From assembly GCA_019449595.1 (NCBI GenBank), contig JAGRPL010000004.1, forward strand, positions 248,001 to 312,000: a DNA stretch of 64,000 nt. Direction: 5' to 3'. Below the pieces are notes generated by a model, which saw only the letters and a program-made list of their open reading frames with translations, ran no database searches and had not been told where the DNA came from. This document shows positions 7,669-16,352 of this stretch, one piece after another. Source of the stretch: Rhodoferax sp. (GTDB lineage Bacteria > Pseudomonadota > Gammaproteobacteria > Burkholderiales > Burkholderiaceae_C). The position numbers were made by a program, and so were the translations under genes. Position 1 is the stretch's first letter. Each line of letters starts with the position of its first letter.

Positions 7669-8552
7669 GTGCGCTGCATCACTTCGCCGAATTTCTGGCC
7701 GGATAGCCTGAGCCCCAGCCACACGGTGGCGATGCTCAGGCCCAGTAGCAGAAAGCCGAAGGCCGCACCCTGCTCCCAGTTGAAGCGGGTGATGAACTGG
7801 GTGTAGATCTGCTCGGTAAACCACAGCGAGTTCTTGCCGCCCAGCAGGGTGGGCGTGAGGTAGTTGCCCAGTGTGAGCATGAACACCACGATGCAACCCG
7901 CCACCATGCCCGGCGCGGCGTGTGGCAGGATGATCTGGCGCAGGATGGACCAGCCGTTGCCGCCCAGATCGTAGGCCGCCTCGATGAGGGAGTCGTCCAG
8001 GCTTTCCAGTGCGCTCACGAGCGGGATGAGCATGAACAGCATGGACGTGTACACCAGGCCCACCAGAATGGTGGCGTCGTGGTACAGCAGCTCCACTGGC
8101 GCTGGCGTGAGCCCCAGCCACACCATCAGACCGGGCAGCACGCCGGACTCGCGCAGCAGAATCATCCAGCCCAGGGTACGCACGGTTTCGCTGACCCAGA
8201 ACGGGATCAGGCACAGCACGAACAGCAGCGCCTTGGCGCGGCCACGGGCGATCTTGGCAATCGTCCAGGCCATGGGAAACGCCATCAGCAGGGTGATGGC
8301 GGTGGCCAGGACCGACATCCATGCCGTGCGCACCAGGGTGCGCCAATACAGCGGCTCCTCCAGGAAGGTGAGGTACTGTGCCAGGCTGGGTTCGTACACG
8401 CGGGGGGCCACCCGCGTGCGCAGCGACAGCATGGCCAGCTCGGCGTGGGGCAGCACGATCAGGCCCACCAGCCACAGCAGCGCCGGCGCCAGCAGCAGCA
8501 TGGCCAGCAGCCGCTGCACGGCGCGCTGGGGTGCAGCTTCAGGCGGCATCAT
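7665..8552 (-). CDS. ABC transporter permease, polyamine type (PotB/PotH-like)
   Basis: A 295-residue permease with a longer first periplasmic loop, as in PotB and PotH. It begins MMPPEAAPQRAVQRLLAMLLLAPALLW and carries the EAA loop IEAAYDLGGNGWSILRQIILPHAAPG. The start is placed at ATG 8552, overlapping the 3' end of the ATPase gene by 14 bases; ATG 8549 is an adjacent alternative. Its stop overlaps the next permease start as ATGA. It would form the membrane channel together with the other permease. Confidence 0.9.
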   Translation of the reverse strand: MMPPEAAPQRAVQRLLAMLLLAPALLWLVGLIVLPHAELAMLSLRTRVAPRVYEPSLAQYLTFLEEPLYWRTLVRTAWMSVLATAITLLMAFPMAWTIAKIARGRAKALLFVLCLIPFWVSETVRTLGWMILLRESGVLPGLMVWLGLTPAPVELLYHDATILVGLVYTSMLFMLIPLVSALESLDDSLIEAAYDLGGNGWSILRQIILPHAAPGMVAGCIVVFMLTLGNYLTPTLLGGKNSLWFTEQIYTQFITRFNWEQGAAFGFLLLGLSIATVWLGLRLSGQKFGEVMQRT

Positions 8553-9693
8553 GGACAGGCGGCGCTGCGAAGCACACCGCTCGTTGCGGGTCAAAGCCAA
8601 ACGCCACGGTCTCGCCGGCGCGCAGGTCGGCGAACTGGCCGGTCTGCGGCAGCGCGATGCGGAATGCCGCCTGCGTGGCGGTTTCGTGCACCAGCACGGC
8701 GGAGTTGGCACCGTCAAACAGCAGGCTCTCCACCACGCCCGTGTGGTGCGACATGCCAGTTGCTATGAATTCAGTAGCTGTCCGCGCAATGCGGATAACT
8801 TCCGGGCGCACAAATGCCTCTACAAAATCACCCGCGTGAATGGGGCGATTTCCGGCCCGGCGCGCGTGCATGACCAGCCCGCTGGCGCTGACCAGCTGCA
8901 CACGGTCGCCCTGCACGTCCACCGCCTTGCCCGGCAGGCGGTTGTTGGCGCCCACAAAGCCGGCCACAAACGGGGTTTGTGGCGCGTAGTACAGCGCCTG
9001 CGGCGTATCCAGCTGCTCAAAGCGGCCGTGGTTCATCACCGCCACGTGGTCGGACAGCACCAGGGCTTCCGACTGATCGTGGGTGATGTAGACAAAGGTG
9101 GTGCCAAAAGCCGCCTGCAGCTGCTTGAGCTCGATCTTCATGTGCTCGCGCAGCTTGAGGTCCAGTGCGCCCAGCGGTTCGTCCAGCAGCAGCAGGGTGG
9201 GCTCCAGCACCAGGCTGCGGGCAATGGCCACGCGCTGGCGCTGGCCGCCCGAGAGCTGGTCCACGCGCTTGCTCTGGGCGCCGGCCAGGCTCACCCGCTC
9301 CAGCATCTCGCCCACGCGGCGCTTGATTTCTTCTCGCGCCACGCCGCGGCGTGCCAGGCCGTAGCCCACGTTGTCGCCCACGCTCATCATGGGAAACAGC
9401 GCCAGGTGCTGGAACACCATGTTCACCGGCCGCCGGTTGGGTGGCTCGCCCTGCATGGATTGGCCGCCAATATGGATTTCGCCGGCGTCCGGGCTCTGGA
9501 AGCCGGCCACCATGCGCAGGAGCGTGGTCTTGCCGCAGCCCGAAGGGCCGAGTATGGAGAAGAAGCTGCCCCGCTCCACGGTGAAGGACAGGTCGTCCAC
9601 GGCCGCATGGGCGCCGTAGCACTTGGCGATACCGCGAGCCTGGAGGTCGGGCTGCGCCCCTGCGGGCGCAGCGGGGGTGGCGGTCAACGGCAA
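8539..9693 (-). CDS. ABC transporter ATP-binding protein, polyamine type (PotA-like), with repeat-derived insertion
   Basis: An ATPase of about 384 residues. It shows Walker A (GPSGCGKTT), the signature LSGGQRQRVAIARSL, Walker B (LLLLDEP) and the switch histidine region (YITHDQSEA), followed by the C-terminal TOBE_2 regulatory domain of PotA/PotG proteins. It drives the neighbouring permeases. There is no ATG near the expected start: TTG 9693, just after the binding-protein stop, is my choice, while TTG 9687 and TTG 9744 (overlapping the upstream gene) are alternatives. In the C-terminal domain the dispersed repeat (8760-8798) is read through in antisense, giving the residues RTATEFIAT, which look like an insertion relative to the family. 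Confidence 0.88.
   Translation of the reverse strand: MPLTATPAAPAGAQPDLQARGIAKCYGAHAAVDDLSFTVERGSFFSILGPSGCGKTTLLRMVAGFQSPDAGEIHIGGQSMQGEPPNRRPVNMVFQHLALFPMMSVGDNVGYGLARRGVAREEIKRRVGEMLERVSLAGAQSKRVDQLSGGQRQRVAIARSLVLEPTLLLLDEPLGALDLKLREHMKIELKQLQAAFGTTFVYITHDQSEALVLSDHVAVMNHGRFEQLDTPQALYYAPQTPFVAGFVGANNRLPGKAVDVQGDRVQLVSASGLVMHARRAGNRPIHAGDFVEAFVRPEVIRIARTATEFIATGMSHHTGVVESLLFDGANSAVLVHETATQAAFRIALPQTGQFADLRAGETVAFGFDPQRAVCFAAPPVHDAA
8760..8798 (+). repeat. Dispersed palindromic repeat, copy 1 (inside the PotA-like gene)
   Basis: Hairpin GCTAT...GTAGC (GCTATGAATTCAGTAGC) followed by TGTCCGCGCAATGCGGA, which forms a second hairpin (TCCGC / GCGGA). The orientation is antisense to the gene that contains it, which reads it in frame. 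Confidence 0.8.
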
Positions 9694-9694
9694 A

Positions 9695-10762
9695 TCAGTT
9701 GGCCGCCTTGATGCGGTCCAGCACGCGGCCTTCAATCTCTTCAATGCCAGCGGGAACGGCCGGGTACCACTTGATGTTCTTCAGCGCCGCCTCGGGGAAG
9801 CTGGTGGCGAACTGGGCCTTGAGCTTGGCGTCCATCAACTGGTCTGCGCCCTTGGATGCGGTGAAGTTGCCGGCCGCGCCCGCCACCTTGGCGGCAATCT
9901 CGGGGCGCATGTTGAAGTTGATCCAGGCGTAGGCGGCGGCGTCGTTCTTGCCCTTGGCAGGGATGGCAAAGGTGTCAATCCAGCCCATGGCGCCGGCCTT
10001 GGGGGCGATGTACCGGATCTCGGCCTTCTCGCCGTTGAGCTTCCAGCCGCCGGTGTCCCACATCATGGCGCCCACGATCTCGCCGGTGCGCATGCCGTTG
10101 AGCAGCTGGTCCTTGTTGTCCCAGTAGAACTTCACGTTGGGCTTGCAGGCCACCAGGGTCTTTCCCACTTCGTCCATCAGGGCGCTGTAGGCCTTGGCGT
10201 CGTGGTACAGGGCAAAGGGGTTCTTGCCGGAGGCAAAGGCAAAGGCCAGCAGGGTGGGGCGCTTGAGGCGGTAGGCCACTTTGCCCTTGTATTCGGGCTT
10301 GCACAGGTCGGGGTAGTCGGTCATCTTGGCCAGCTGGGTGTTCACCACCAGGCCATCGGTCCCCCAGATGTGGGGCAGGCCATAGACCTTGCCGTCCACC
10401 GTGGTGTTGCCCTTGGTGGCTTCCAGCATGGAGGGGATGAACTGCTCGGCCTTGAGCTTGCTCAGGTCCAGGGGCTTGTAGATGCCGAATTCCCTCTGCG
10501 GGCCGGCAATGCGGTCCTGCGAGGGCTGCGCCAGGTCAAAGCCGGCCCCGCCGGTGGCGCGCAGCTTGGAGATCATTTCCTCGTTGTTGGAAAGGGTCAG
10601 CTCGACCTTGTAGCCGGTCTCCTTTTCAAACTGTTCCACCACGGCAGCAGGGGCATAGTCGGCCCAGGTGAGCAGGCGCAGGGTCTTTTCCTGTGCAATG
10701 GCCGAGCCGGCCAGGCCGAGCGTGAAAACTGCAGACGCAATGATGGCGCGTTTGAAAGTCAT
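9695..10762 (-). CDS. Periplasmic polyamine-type substrate-binding protein (PotD/PotF-like)
   Basis: A 355-residue exported binding protein with a clear Sec signal peptide (cleavage after AGSAIAQ). The mature part begins KTLRLLTWADYAPAAVVEQFEKETGYKVE, the usual start of PotD/PotF-type proteins, and contains GFDLAQPSQ and the hinge region GTDGLVVNT. It would capture putrescine, spermidine or a related amine in the periplasm and deliver it to the two permeases. It is the first gene of the operon, with 157 bp upstream to the lspA stop. The ATPase gene follows almost directly. Confidence 0.9.
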   Translation of the reverse strand: MTFKRAIIASAVFTLGLAGSAIAQEKTLRLLTWADYAPAAVVEQFEKETGYKVELTLSNNEEMISKLRATGGAGFDLAQPSQDRIAGPQREFGIYKPLDLSKLKAEQFIPSMLEATKGNTTVDGKVYGLPHIWGTDGLVVNTQLAKMTDYPDLCKPEYKGKVAYRLKRPTLLAFAFASGKNPFALYHDAKAYSALMDEVGKTLVACKPNVKFYWDNKDQLLNGMRTGEIVGAMMWDTGGWKLNGEKAEIRYIAPKAGAMGWIDTFAIPAKGKNDAAAYAWINFNMRPEIAAKVAGAAGNFTASKGADQLMDAKLKAQFATSFPEAALKNIKWYPAVPAGIEEIEGRVLDRIKAAN

Positions 10763-10919
10763 GGGGATGTCCTTGAAGCGTTGGGTGTTGCAGGCTGCAA
10801 CACGCTGGGCAGACTAATGCACGGGCATGACAGTTATATGTCTGCCGTGCTACAAGGTGCTTGGTGTTTTCCCCTAGAGAGAATGCGCTGCCAGATGACT
10901 GGCGCCTGCCCAAAGGGCC

Positions 10920-11417
10920 TCAGTGGGTGCGGCGCACCCGCAGCAGCTCGTCCAGAACCAGGCACACGGCGCCGACGGTGATGGCGCTGTCGGCGATGTT
11001 GAAGGCCGGGAAGTGCATGCCGAGCCAGTGGAAGTCCAGGAAATCGACCACGTAGCCGTACAGCAGGCGGTCGATCACGTTGCCCAAGGCACCGCCCAGG
11101 ATGCAGGCCATGGCAAAGCTGAACAGGCGCTGGCCAGGGTGGGTCTTGAGCATCCACACGATCACGGCCCCCGCCACGATCCCCAGCACGGTGAAAAACC
11201 AGCGTTGCCAGCCCGAGGCGCCGGCCAGGAAGGAGAACGCCGCCCCGCTGTTGTGCACCCGCACGAGGTTGAAGAAGCTGGTGACATAGGTGCCCTCGCC
11301 CGGGTGGTAGTAGCCCACCACCAGCACCTTGGTGAACTGGTCCACCAGCAGCACGATGAGAGCCAGGCCCAGCCACTGCAGCAGGCCGCCGCCACCACTT
11401 TTGCCGCCCCGTGCCAT
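10920..11417 (-). CDS. lspA: Lipoprotein signal peptidase II
   Basis: A 165-residue inner-membrane aspartyl protease with four hydrophobic helices. It removes signal peptides from diacylglyceryl-modified prolipoproteins. The catalytic aspartates lie in the two conserved boxes [10 protein letters not shown] and [11 protein letters not shown], and NSGAAFSF matches the family motif N-x-G-A-A-F. The start is ATG 11417 ([11 protein letters not shown]), which gives the usual length; an upstream extension would overlap ileS. It is the last gene of the conserved ribF-ileS-lspA order and lies 52 bp downstream of ileS. Confidence 0.95.
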   Translation of the reverse strand: MARGGKSGGGGLLQWLGLALIVLLVDQFTKVLVVGYYHPGEGTYVTSFFNLVRVHNSGAAFSFLAGASGWQRWFFTVLGIVAGAVIVWMLKTHPGQRLFSFAMACILGGALGNVIDRLLYGYVVDFLDFHWLGMHFPAFNIADSAITVGAVCLVLDELLRVRRTH

Positions 11418-11469
11418 CAGGCGCCTCCCACCGGGGAGCGTGCATGCACGCCGTGCTGCATGCGGGGGC

Positions 11470-14346
11470 TCATGCGCACTTGCGGGCTTCGCCCGCGCCA
11501 TAGAGGTTGCTGGTGCAGCGGCCGCACAGGGTGGGGTGGGCGGCGTCCGTGCCGACATCGTCACGGTAATGCCAGCAGCGCTCGCATTTGACGGCTTTTG
11601 ATGGTGCAACCACCGCAGATACTGCGTCACCAGCTATTAATTCAATAGCAGATGTGATGAAGACGAACTTGAGGTCTTCGCCCAGGCTGGACAGCAATGC
11701 GTGGTCTTCGGCCGGCACGGTGAGCTGCACCGTGGCCTGCAGGCTTGATCCCACCTGGCCGGCGGCGCGCAGGGTTTCAATGTCCTTGTTCACCGCTTCG
11801 CGGATCTCGCGGATGCGGCCCCACTTGGCCAGCAGATCCACGTCGGGCGCCTCCAGCGCCACGTAGCCGTCCATGAAGATGGACTCCCGGGTGGCGGTGG
11901 GTGTCTTGCCTTCGGTACCCAGGACCGCCCACGCTTCTTCGGCCGTGAAGCTCAGGAACGGCGCCATCCAGCGCAGCATGGCCTGGGTGATCTGCCACAG
12001 CGCGGTCTGCGCCGAGCGGCGGGCTTTGGAGTTGGCACCGGTGGTGTAGAGGCGGTCTTTCAGGACGTCCAGGTAGAACGCCCCCAGGTCTTCGCTGCAG
12101 TAAACCTGCAGCTTGGCCACCACGGGGTGGAATTCGTACACCTTGTAGTGCGCCAGGATGTCGGTCTGCAACTGGGCCGCACGGCTCAGGGCGTAGCGGT
12201 CGATCTCCAGCATCTGCTCCAGCGGCACGGCGTCTTTGACGGGGTCGAAATCGCTGACGTTGGCCAGCAGGAACTTCAAGGTGTTGCGCACGCGGCGGTA
12301 GGTGTCCACCACGCGGGCCAGGATCTTGTCGTCGATGTTGAGGTCGCCCGAGTAGTCGGTGGAGGCCACCCACAGGCGCACGATCTCGGCGCCCATCTTG
12401 GTGGTGATGGCTTGCGGCTCCACCGTGTTGCCCAGGCTCTTGCTCATCTTGCGGCCCTGGCCGTCGGTGGCAAAGCCGTGGGTCAACAGGCCCTTGTAGG
12501 GTGCGCGGTCGTACAGGGCGCAGCCCAGGAGCAGCGAGCTGTGGAACCAGCCGCGGTGCTGGTCGTGGCCTTCCAGGTACAGGTCGGCTTCGGGGCCTTC
12601 TGCGTGGAAGGGTGGGCGGGCATAGGCGTCCTTGTGGCTGCCGCGCAGCACGTGCTGGAAGGTGCTGCCGGAGTCAAACCACACTTCCAGAATGTCGGTG
12701 CTCTTGGTGTAGTGCTCGGCGTCCGCCGTACCCAGGATGTCGGCCGTGGTGACGCGGCTCCAGGCTTCGATGCCGCCTTTTTCGACAATGTCGGCGGCCT
12801 GGTCCAGGATGGCCATGGTGTTGGGGTGCAGCTCGCCCGAATCCTTATGCAGGAAGAAGGGCACGGGCACGCCCCAGCTGCGCTGGCGGCTGATGCACCA
12901 GTCGGGCCGGTTGGCGATCATGTCGCGCAGGCGGGTCTTGCCGTTTTCCGGGTAGAAGTTGGTTTGTTCGATGGCGTCCAGGGCGAGCTGGCGCAGGGTC
13001 TTGGGCGCCTTGTCCTTGGTGAATACGCCGGGGCCTTCGTCCATGCGGATGAACCACTGGGCCGCAGCGCGGTAGATCACCGGTGTCTTGTGGCGCCAGC
13101 AGTGCGGGTAGCTGTGGGTGATGGCCTGCGTGGCCAGCAGACGCTGGTTTTCCTGGAGGGTGGCGAGGATGACCGGGCAGGCCTTCCAGATGTTGAGGCC
13201 ACCAAACAGCGGCAGGTCTTCGGCATAGCTGCCGTTGCCTTGCACGGGGTTGAGAATGTCGTCGTACTTCAAGCCATGGGCCACGCAGCTGTTGAAGTCG
13301 TCCACACCGTAAGCGGGGGCCGAGTGCACGATGCCGGTGCCGTCCACCGCGCTCACGTAGTCGGCCAGGTACACGGGCGACAGGCGGGCGTAGCCGGGGT
13401 CCACGTCGTACAGTGGGTGCTTGAAGTGCAGGCCACCCAGCTTCTCGCCGGTGGTCGTGGCCACCACGGTGCCCTGCACGCCGTAGCGTTCCAGGCACTT
13501 CTCGACCAGGCTTTCGGCCAGCACCAGGAGGCCGCGCGGTGTATCCACCAGCGCGTAGGTCAGTTCGGGGTGGGCGTTGAGCGCCTGGTTGGCGGGAATG
13601 GTCCAGGCGGTGGTGGTCCAGATGACGATGAAGGCCGACTTTTCGCTAGCGGGCAGGGCGGCCAGACCGAAGGCCTTGGCCAGGGCCTGCGGGTCGGCGG
13701 CTTCAAAGGCCACGTCGAGCGTGTCGCTCTTCTTGTCGGCGTACTCGATCTCGAACTCGGCCAGGCTGGAGCCACAGTCAAAGCACCAGTACACGGGCTT
13801 CAAGCCCCGATAGACAAAGCCGCGCTCGATCACGCGCTTGAAGGCGCGGATTTCGCCGGCCTCATTCGCGGGGTTCATGGTCTTGTAGGGGCGTTCCCAG
13901 TCGCCGAGCACGCCCAGGCGTTTGAAGTCTTCACGCTGCTGGTTGATCTGCTCGGTGGCGTAGGCGCGGCTCTTGGCCTGCATGTCGTCCCGGCTCAGGT
14001 TGCGGCCATGCAGTTTTTCGATGGCGTTCTCGATGGGCAGGCCGTGGCAGTCCCAGCCGGGGATGTATTGGGCGTCAAAACCGCCCAGCTGCTTGCTCTT
14101 GACGATCATGTCCTTGAGCACCTTGTTCAGCGCATGGCCAATGTGCAGTTTGCCGTTGGCGTAGGGCGGGCCGTCGTGCAGCACAAACAGCGGGGCACCC
14201 TGGCGTGCCGTGCGCAGCTTCTGGTACAGGCCGTGCTCGTTCCAGTCTTTTACCCAGGCCGGCTCGCGCTTGGGCAGGTCGCCGCGCATGGGAAACGGGG
14301 TGTCGGGCAGGTTCAGGGTGCTGCGGTAGTCAACTTTGTCAGTCAT
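11470..14346 (-). CDS. ileS: Isoleucyl-tRNA synthetase
   Basis: A 958-residue class I synthetase that charges tRNA-Ile and edits valine. The HIGH signature is visible as [11 protein letters not shown] (about residues 60-70), the KMSKS loop as [10 protein letters not shown], and the C-terminal zinc finger as [12 protein letters not shown] then CGRC. The start is ATG 14346 ([14 protein letters not shown]), the usual family N-terminus. Between the anticodon-binding region and the zinc finger, the dispersed repeat at 11612-11651 is translated in its forward direction, producing [16 protein letters not shown], probably an extra loop compared with relatives. It is the middle gene of ribF-ileS-lspA. 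Confidence 0.96.
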   Translation of the reverse strand: MTDKVDYRSTLNLPDTPFPMRGDLPKREPAWVKDWNEHGLYQKLRTARQGAPLFVLHDGPPYANGKLHIGHALNKVLKDMIVKSKQLGGFDAQYIPGWDCHGLPIENAIEKLHGRNLSRDDMQAKSRAYATEQINQQREDFKRLGVLGDWERPYKTMNPANEAGEIRAFKRVIERGFVYRGLKPVYWCFDCGSSLAEFEIEYADKKSDTLDVAFEAADPQALAKAFGLAALPASEKSAFIVIWTTTAWTIPANQALNAHPELTYALVDTPRGLLVLAESLVEKCLERYGVQGTVVATTTGEKLGGLHFKHPLYDVDPGYARLSPVYLADYVSAVDGTGIVHSAPAYGVDDFNSCVAHGLKYDDILNPVQGNGSYAEDLPLFGGLNIWKACPVILATLQENQRLLATQAITHSYPHCWRHKTPVIYRAAAQWFIRMDEGPGVFTKDKAPKTLRQLALDAIEQTNFYPENGKTRLRDMIANRPDWCISRQRSWGVPVPFFLHKDSGELHPNTMAILDQAADIVEKGGIEAWSRVTTADILGTADAEHYTKSTDILEVWFDSGSTFQHVLRGSHKDAYARPPFHAEGPEADLYLEGHDQHRGWFHSSLLLGCALYDRAPYKGLLTHGFATDGQGRKMSKSLGNTVEPQAITTKMGAEIVRLWVASTDYSGDLNIDDKILARVVDTYRRVRNTLKFLLANVSDFDPVKDAVPLEQMLEIDRYALSRAAQLQTDILAHYKVYEFHPVVAKLQVYCSEDLGAFYLDVLKDRLYTTGANSKARRSAQTALWQITQAMLRWMAPFLSFTAEEAWAVLGTEGKTPTATRESIFMDGYVALEAPDVDLLAKWGRIREIREAVNKDIETLRAAGQVGSSLQATVQLTVPAEDHALLSSLGEDLKFVFITSAIELIAGDAVSAVVAPSKAVKCERCWHYRDDVGTDAAHPTLCGRCTSNLYGAGEARKCA
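11612..11651 (-). repeat. Dispersed palindromic repeat, copy 2 (inside ileS)
   Basis: On the minus strand it reads TGCTATTGAATTAATAGC, a perfect GCTATT/AATAGC hairpin, then a second hairpin CGCAG-TAT-CTGCG. It is read in frame by ileS. Confidence 0.75.
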
Positions 14347-14457
14347 GGCGAATTGCAATCTGGAAAATCGGGAGGGGCCGTGCCCGGGGCCAAAGCGGCG
14401 GCAGGCGATGGGACAAACGGGACAAGACGCGGGGCAAGGTGCGTCGGGTGAGCCCCG

Positions 14458-15432
14458 TCAAATTCGGGCAGCGAACCAGGCGCGCGCGTCATCGCAGTCC
14501 TGGTGGATGCCCCGGGTGAGGCTGTCCAGACCGTCGTATTTCAGCTCGTCGTGCAGTTTGTGCAGCAGTTCCACGCGGATGATTTTACCGTAGGCCCCCT
14601 CGGGGCCCAGTTCGGCGGGCCAGTCCATGCAATGGGTTTCCAGCAGGACCCGTCCGCCGTTGACGTCATTGGGGTCCAGTGACGGACGCACGCCCAGGTT
14701 GGCCACGCCCTCGAGGGGTTCGCCAACCAGGCCGTGCACCAGCACGGCAAAGATGCCGCTGGCCGCCGGCTTCCAGTGCGCAAAACGCAAATTGAGTGTC
14801 TTGAAGCCCAGGGTGCGGCCCAGCTTGCGCCCGTGCACCACGTGGCCCGAGATGCAGTAGGGCCGGCCCAGCAGGCGCGCGGCGTCCGCCATGCGGCCCT
14901 GACCCAGGGCGTCGCGTACTGCGGAGCTGGACACGCGCAGGCCGTGGACTTCGTAGCTGTTCATGCGCGCCACGTCAAAACCGTTGGCATCGCCGGCGGC
15001 GTCCAGCAGGGCGTAGTCGCCGGCGCGCTGGGCGCCAAAGCGGAAATCGTCACCCACCAGCACGTAACGGGCACCCAGGCCGTCGATCAGCACCTGCTGG
15101 ATGAATTTCTGCGGCGACTGGTTGGCCAGTCGGGCGTCAAAGGGCAGCACCACGGTCTGGTCCACGCCGCATTGGGCCAGGTCTTCGAGCTTGTCGCGCA
15201 ACGTGCCCACACGCGCCGGGGCCAGTTCGGGTTTCCTGTGCAGTTCGGCAAAGTAGTCGCGCGGATGCGGTTCAAAGGTGAGCACGCAGCTGGGCACGCC
15301 GCGCTGCTGGGCTTCGCCGCGCAGCAGGGCAAGCATGGCCTGGTGGCCCCGGTGGACACCATCGAAGTTGCCGATCGTCAGGGCGCAGGCGGGCGCAACG
15401 CCCGGGTGGTGGAAGCCGCGAAATACCTTCAT
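14458..15432 (-). CDS. ribF: Bifunctional riboflavin kinase/FAD synthetase
   Basis: A 324-residue two-domain enzyme that converts riboflavin to FMN and then FAD. The N-terminal adenylyltransferase domain has the motif TIGNFDGVHRGHQAM, and the ISSTAVR-like box appears as VSSSAVRDAL. The C-terminal kinase domain has GHVVHGRKLGRTLGFKTLN (the usual G-x-x-x-G-x-P-T-x-N motif carries Lys-Thr instead of Pro-Thr) and NLGVRPS. The start is ATG 15432 (MKVFRGFHH). It is the first gene of the ribF-ileS-lspA operon and diverges from the HNH gene across 174 bp. Confidence 0.94.
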   Translation of the reverse strand: MKVFRGFHHPGVAPACALTIGNFDGVHRGHQAMLALLRGEAQQRGVPSCVLTFEPHPRDYFAELHRKPELAPARVGTLRDKLEDLAQCGVDQTVVLPFDARLANQSPQKFIQQVLIDGLGARYVLVGDDFRFGAQRAGDYALLDAAGDANGFDVARMNSYEVHGLRVSSSAVRDALGQGRMADAARLLGRPYCISGHVVHGRKLGRTLGFKTLNLRFAHWKPAASGIFAVLVHGLVGEPLEGVANLGVRPSLDPNDVNGGRVLLETHCMDWPAELGPEGAYGKIIRVELLHKLHDELKYDGLDSLTRGIHQDCDDARAWFAARI

Positions 15433-15435
15433 GGA

Positions 15436-15470
15436 TTTGTTATCTTTTTGATAGCAGGCCGCGCAGGGAG
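15436..15470 (+). repeat. Dispersed palindromic repeat, copy 3 (ribF upstream region)
   Basis: TTTGTTATCTTTTTGATAGC forms a short hairpin followed by GGCCGCGCAGG, a degenerate form of the TGTCTGCGCA block. It lies directly in front of the ribF start codon, in its leader. Confidence 0.55.
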
Positions 15471-15582
15471 CGCCCATGCTGGAAGCCAGTTTGTCACAGA
15501 AACAGGGTATATTGTGACGCAGCAGCGCGCCGTGCTCCATGGCGCCTGACTGCAGAGATGTGCATTCCCGGTTGGTGGTTGT

Positions 15583-15595
15583 TGTAACCGTTACA
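15583..15595. promoter_or_regulatory. Perfect inverted repeat overlapping the HNH gene ribosome site
   Basis: TGTAAC-C-GTTACA is a perfect 6+1+6 palindrome whose last base is the first of the AGGAGG ribosome site (15595-15600) of the HNH gene. It could be an operator or an mRNA hairpin that masks translation. Confidence 0.35.
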
Positions 15596-15606
15596 GGAGG
15601 CGTGTT

Positions 15607-16164
15607 TTGAAAGTCTTGAAACTGTCAGCCCAGGGGCTGCCGCAATCGTGGATCTCGCTGGAACAGGCGGTCATCCATTACGCCTCCGACGAGGTGCGTT
15701 GGGAGTCGGGTGGCGAGGTGGCGGTGTTCCGCGGCGGGCACAACGCCGTCACGGGTGCGCAGTCCATCATCCGGGTCAACAGCATCATTGGCACGCGCGG
15801 CGTCCCCAACATCAACCCGTTCAACCTGCGCCCCGGCCTGACCAACGCCAAGCTGTTCATTCGCGACCGCAATGTGTGCGCCTACTGCGGCGGACATTTC
15901 CATGAGTCGGACCTGACGCGCGAGCACATCGTGCCCTTTGCGCAGAACGGGGTCGATACCTGGATGAACGTGGTCACCGCTTGCCGCCCCTGCAACCACC
16001 GCAAGAGCCACCGCACCCCGGAGCAAGCCCAAATGCCGCTCCTGTACACGCCCTACGTGCCCAGCCTGTGGGAAGACTTCATCCTGCGCAACCGCCGCAT
16101 TCTGGCCGACCAGATGGAGTTCCTGATGGCCCACGTGCCGCGGTCTTCACGCCTGCTGGCGTGA
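15607..16164 (+). CDS. HNH endonuclease family protein
   Basis: A 185-residue protein with an HNH domain at about residues 95-140: CAYCGG, then the catalytic region LTREHIVPFAQNGVDTW and MNVVTACRPCNHRKSHRTP, so two CxxC pairs bind zinc around the E-H...N...H core. The N-terminal half (residues 1-90) resembles that of a widespread stand-alone proteobacterial HNH family whose role is unclear; it may be a housekeeping nuclease rather than a mobile or defence element. The start is TTG 15607, supported by a strong AGGAGG ribosome site six bases upstream; no ATG fits. It is divergent from ribF. Confidence 0.85.
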   Translation: MKVLKLSAQGLPQSWISLEQAVIHYASDEVRWESGGEVAVFRGGHNAVTGAQSIIRVNSIIGTRGVPNINPFNLRPGLTNAKLFIRDRNVCAYCGGHFHESDLTREHIVPFAQNGVDTWMNVVTACRPCNHRKSHRTPEQAQMPLLYTPYVPSLWEDFILRNRRILADQMEFLMAHVPRSSRLLA

Positions 16165-16352
16165 GGGTTTTCGGGTGAATCGGCGCGCCGGTTACAACCC
16201 CTTACATCTATCTCGTTCATGCGGCCGTTTTTCAGCCGAAGTTAAGCCTTACAGGGTGCGTGCGTTGAGGGAAATGAACCACAATTCAAACGAACTTGTT
16301 TCCTTCCTTCACGTGGTCGTTTTGGCCGCTGGAGATCTCTGCAGATTGAACG

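Noticed and set aside
12127..14451. Very long open frame on the plus strand opposite ileS
   Set aside because: The translation is rich in Gly/Val/Ala/His without motifs and mirrors the codon bias of ileS. It is a common artefact in GC-rich genes.
15433..15606. Possible FMN riboswitch upstream of ribF
   Set aside because: I could not find the conserved RFN box elements; the only structure seen is repeat copy 3.
15607..16164. HNH gene as a mobile homing endonuclease
   Set aside because: It has no intron, intein or flanking repeats, its composition matches the backbone, and it has a good ribosome site in a conserved-looking place.
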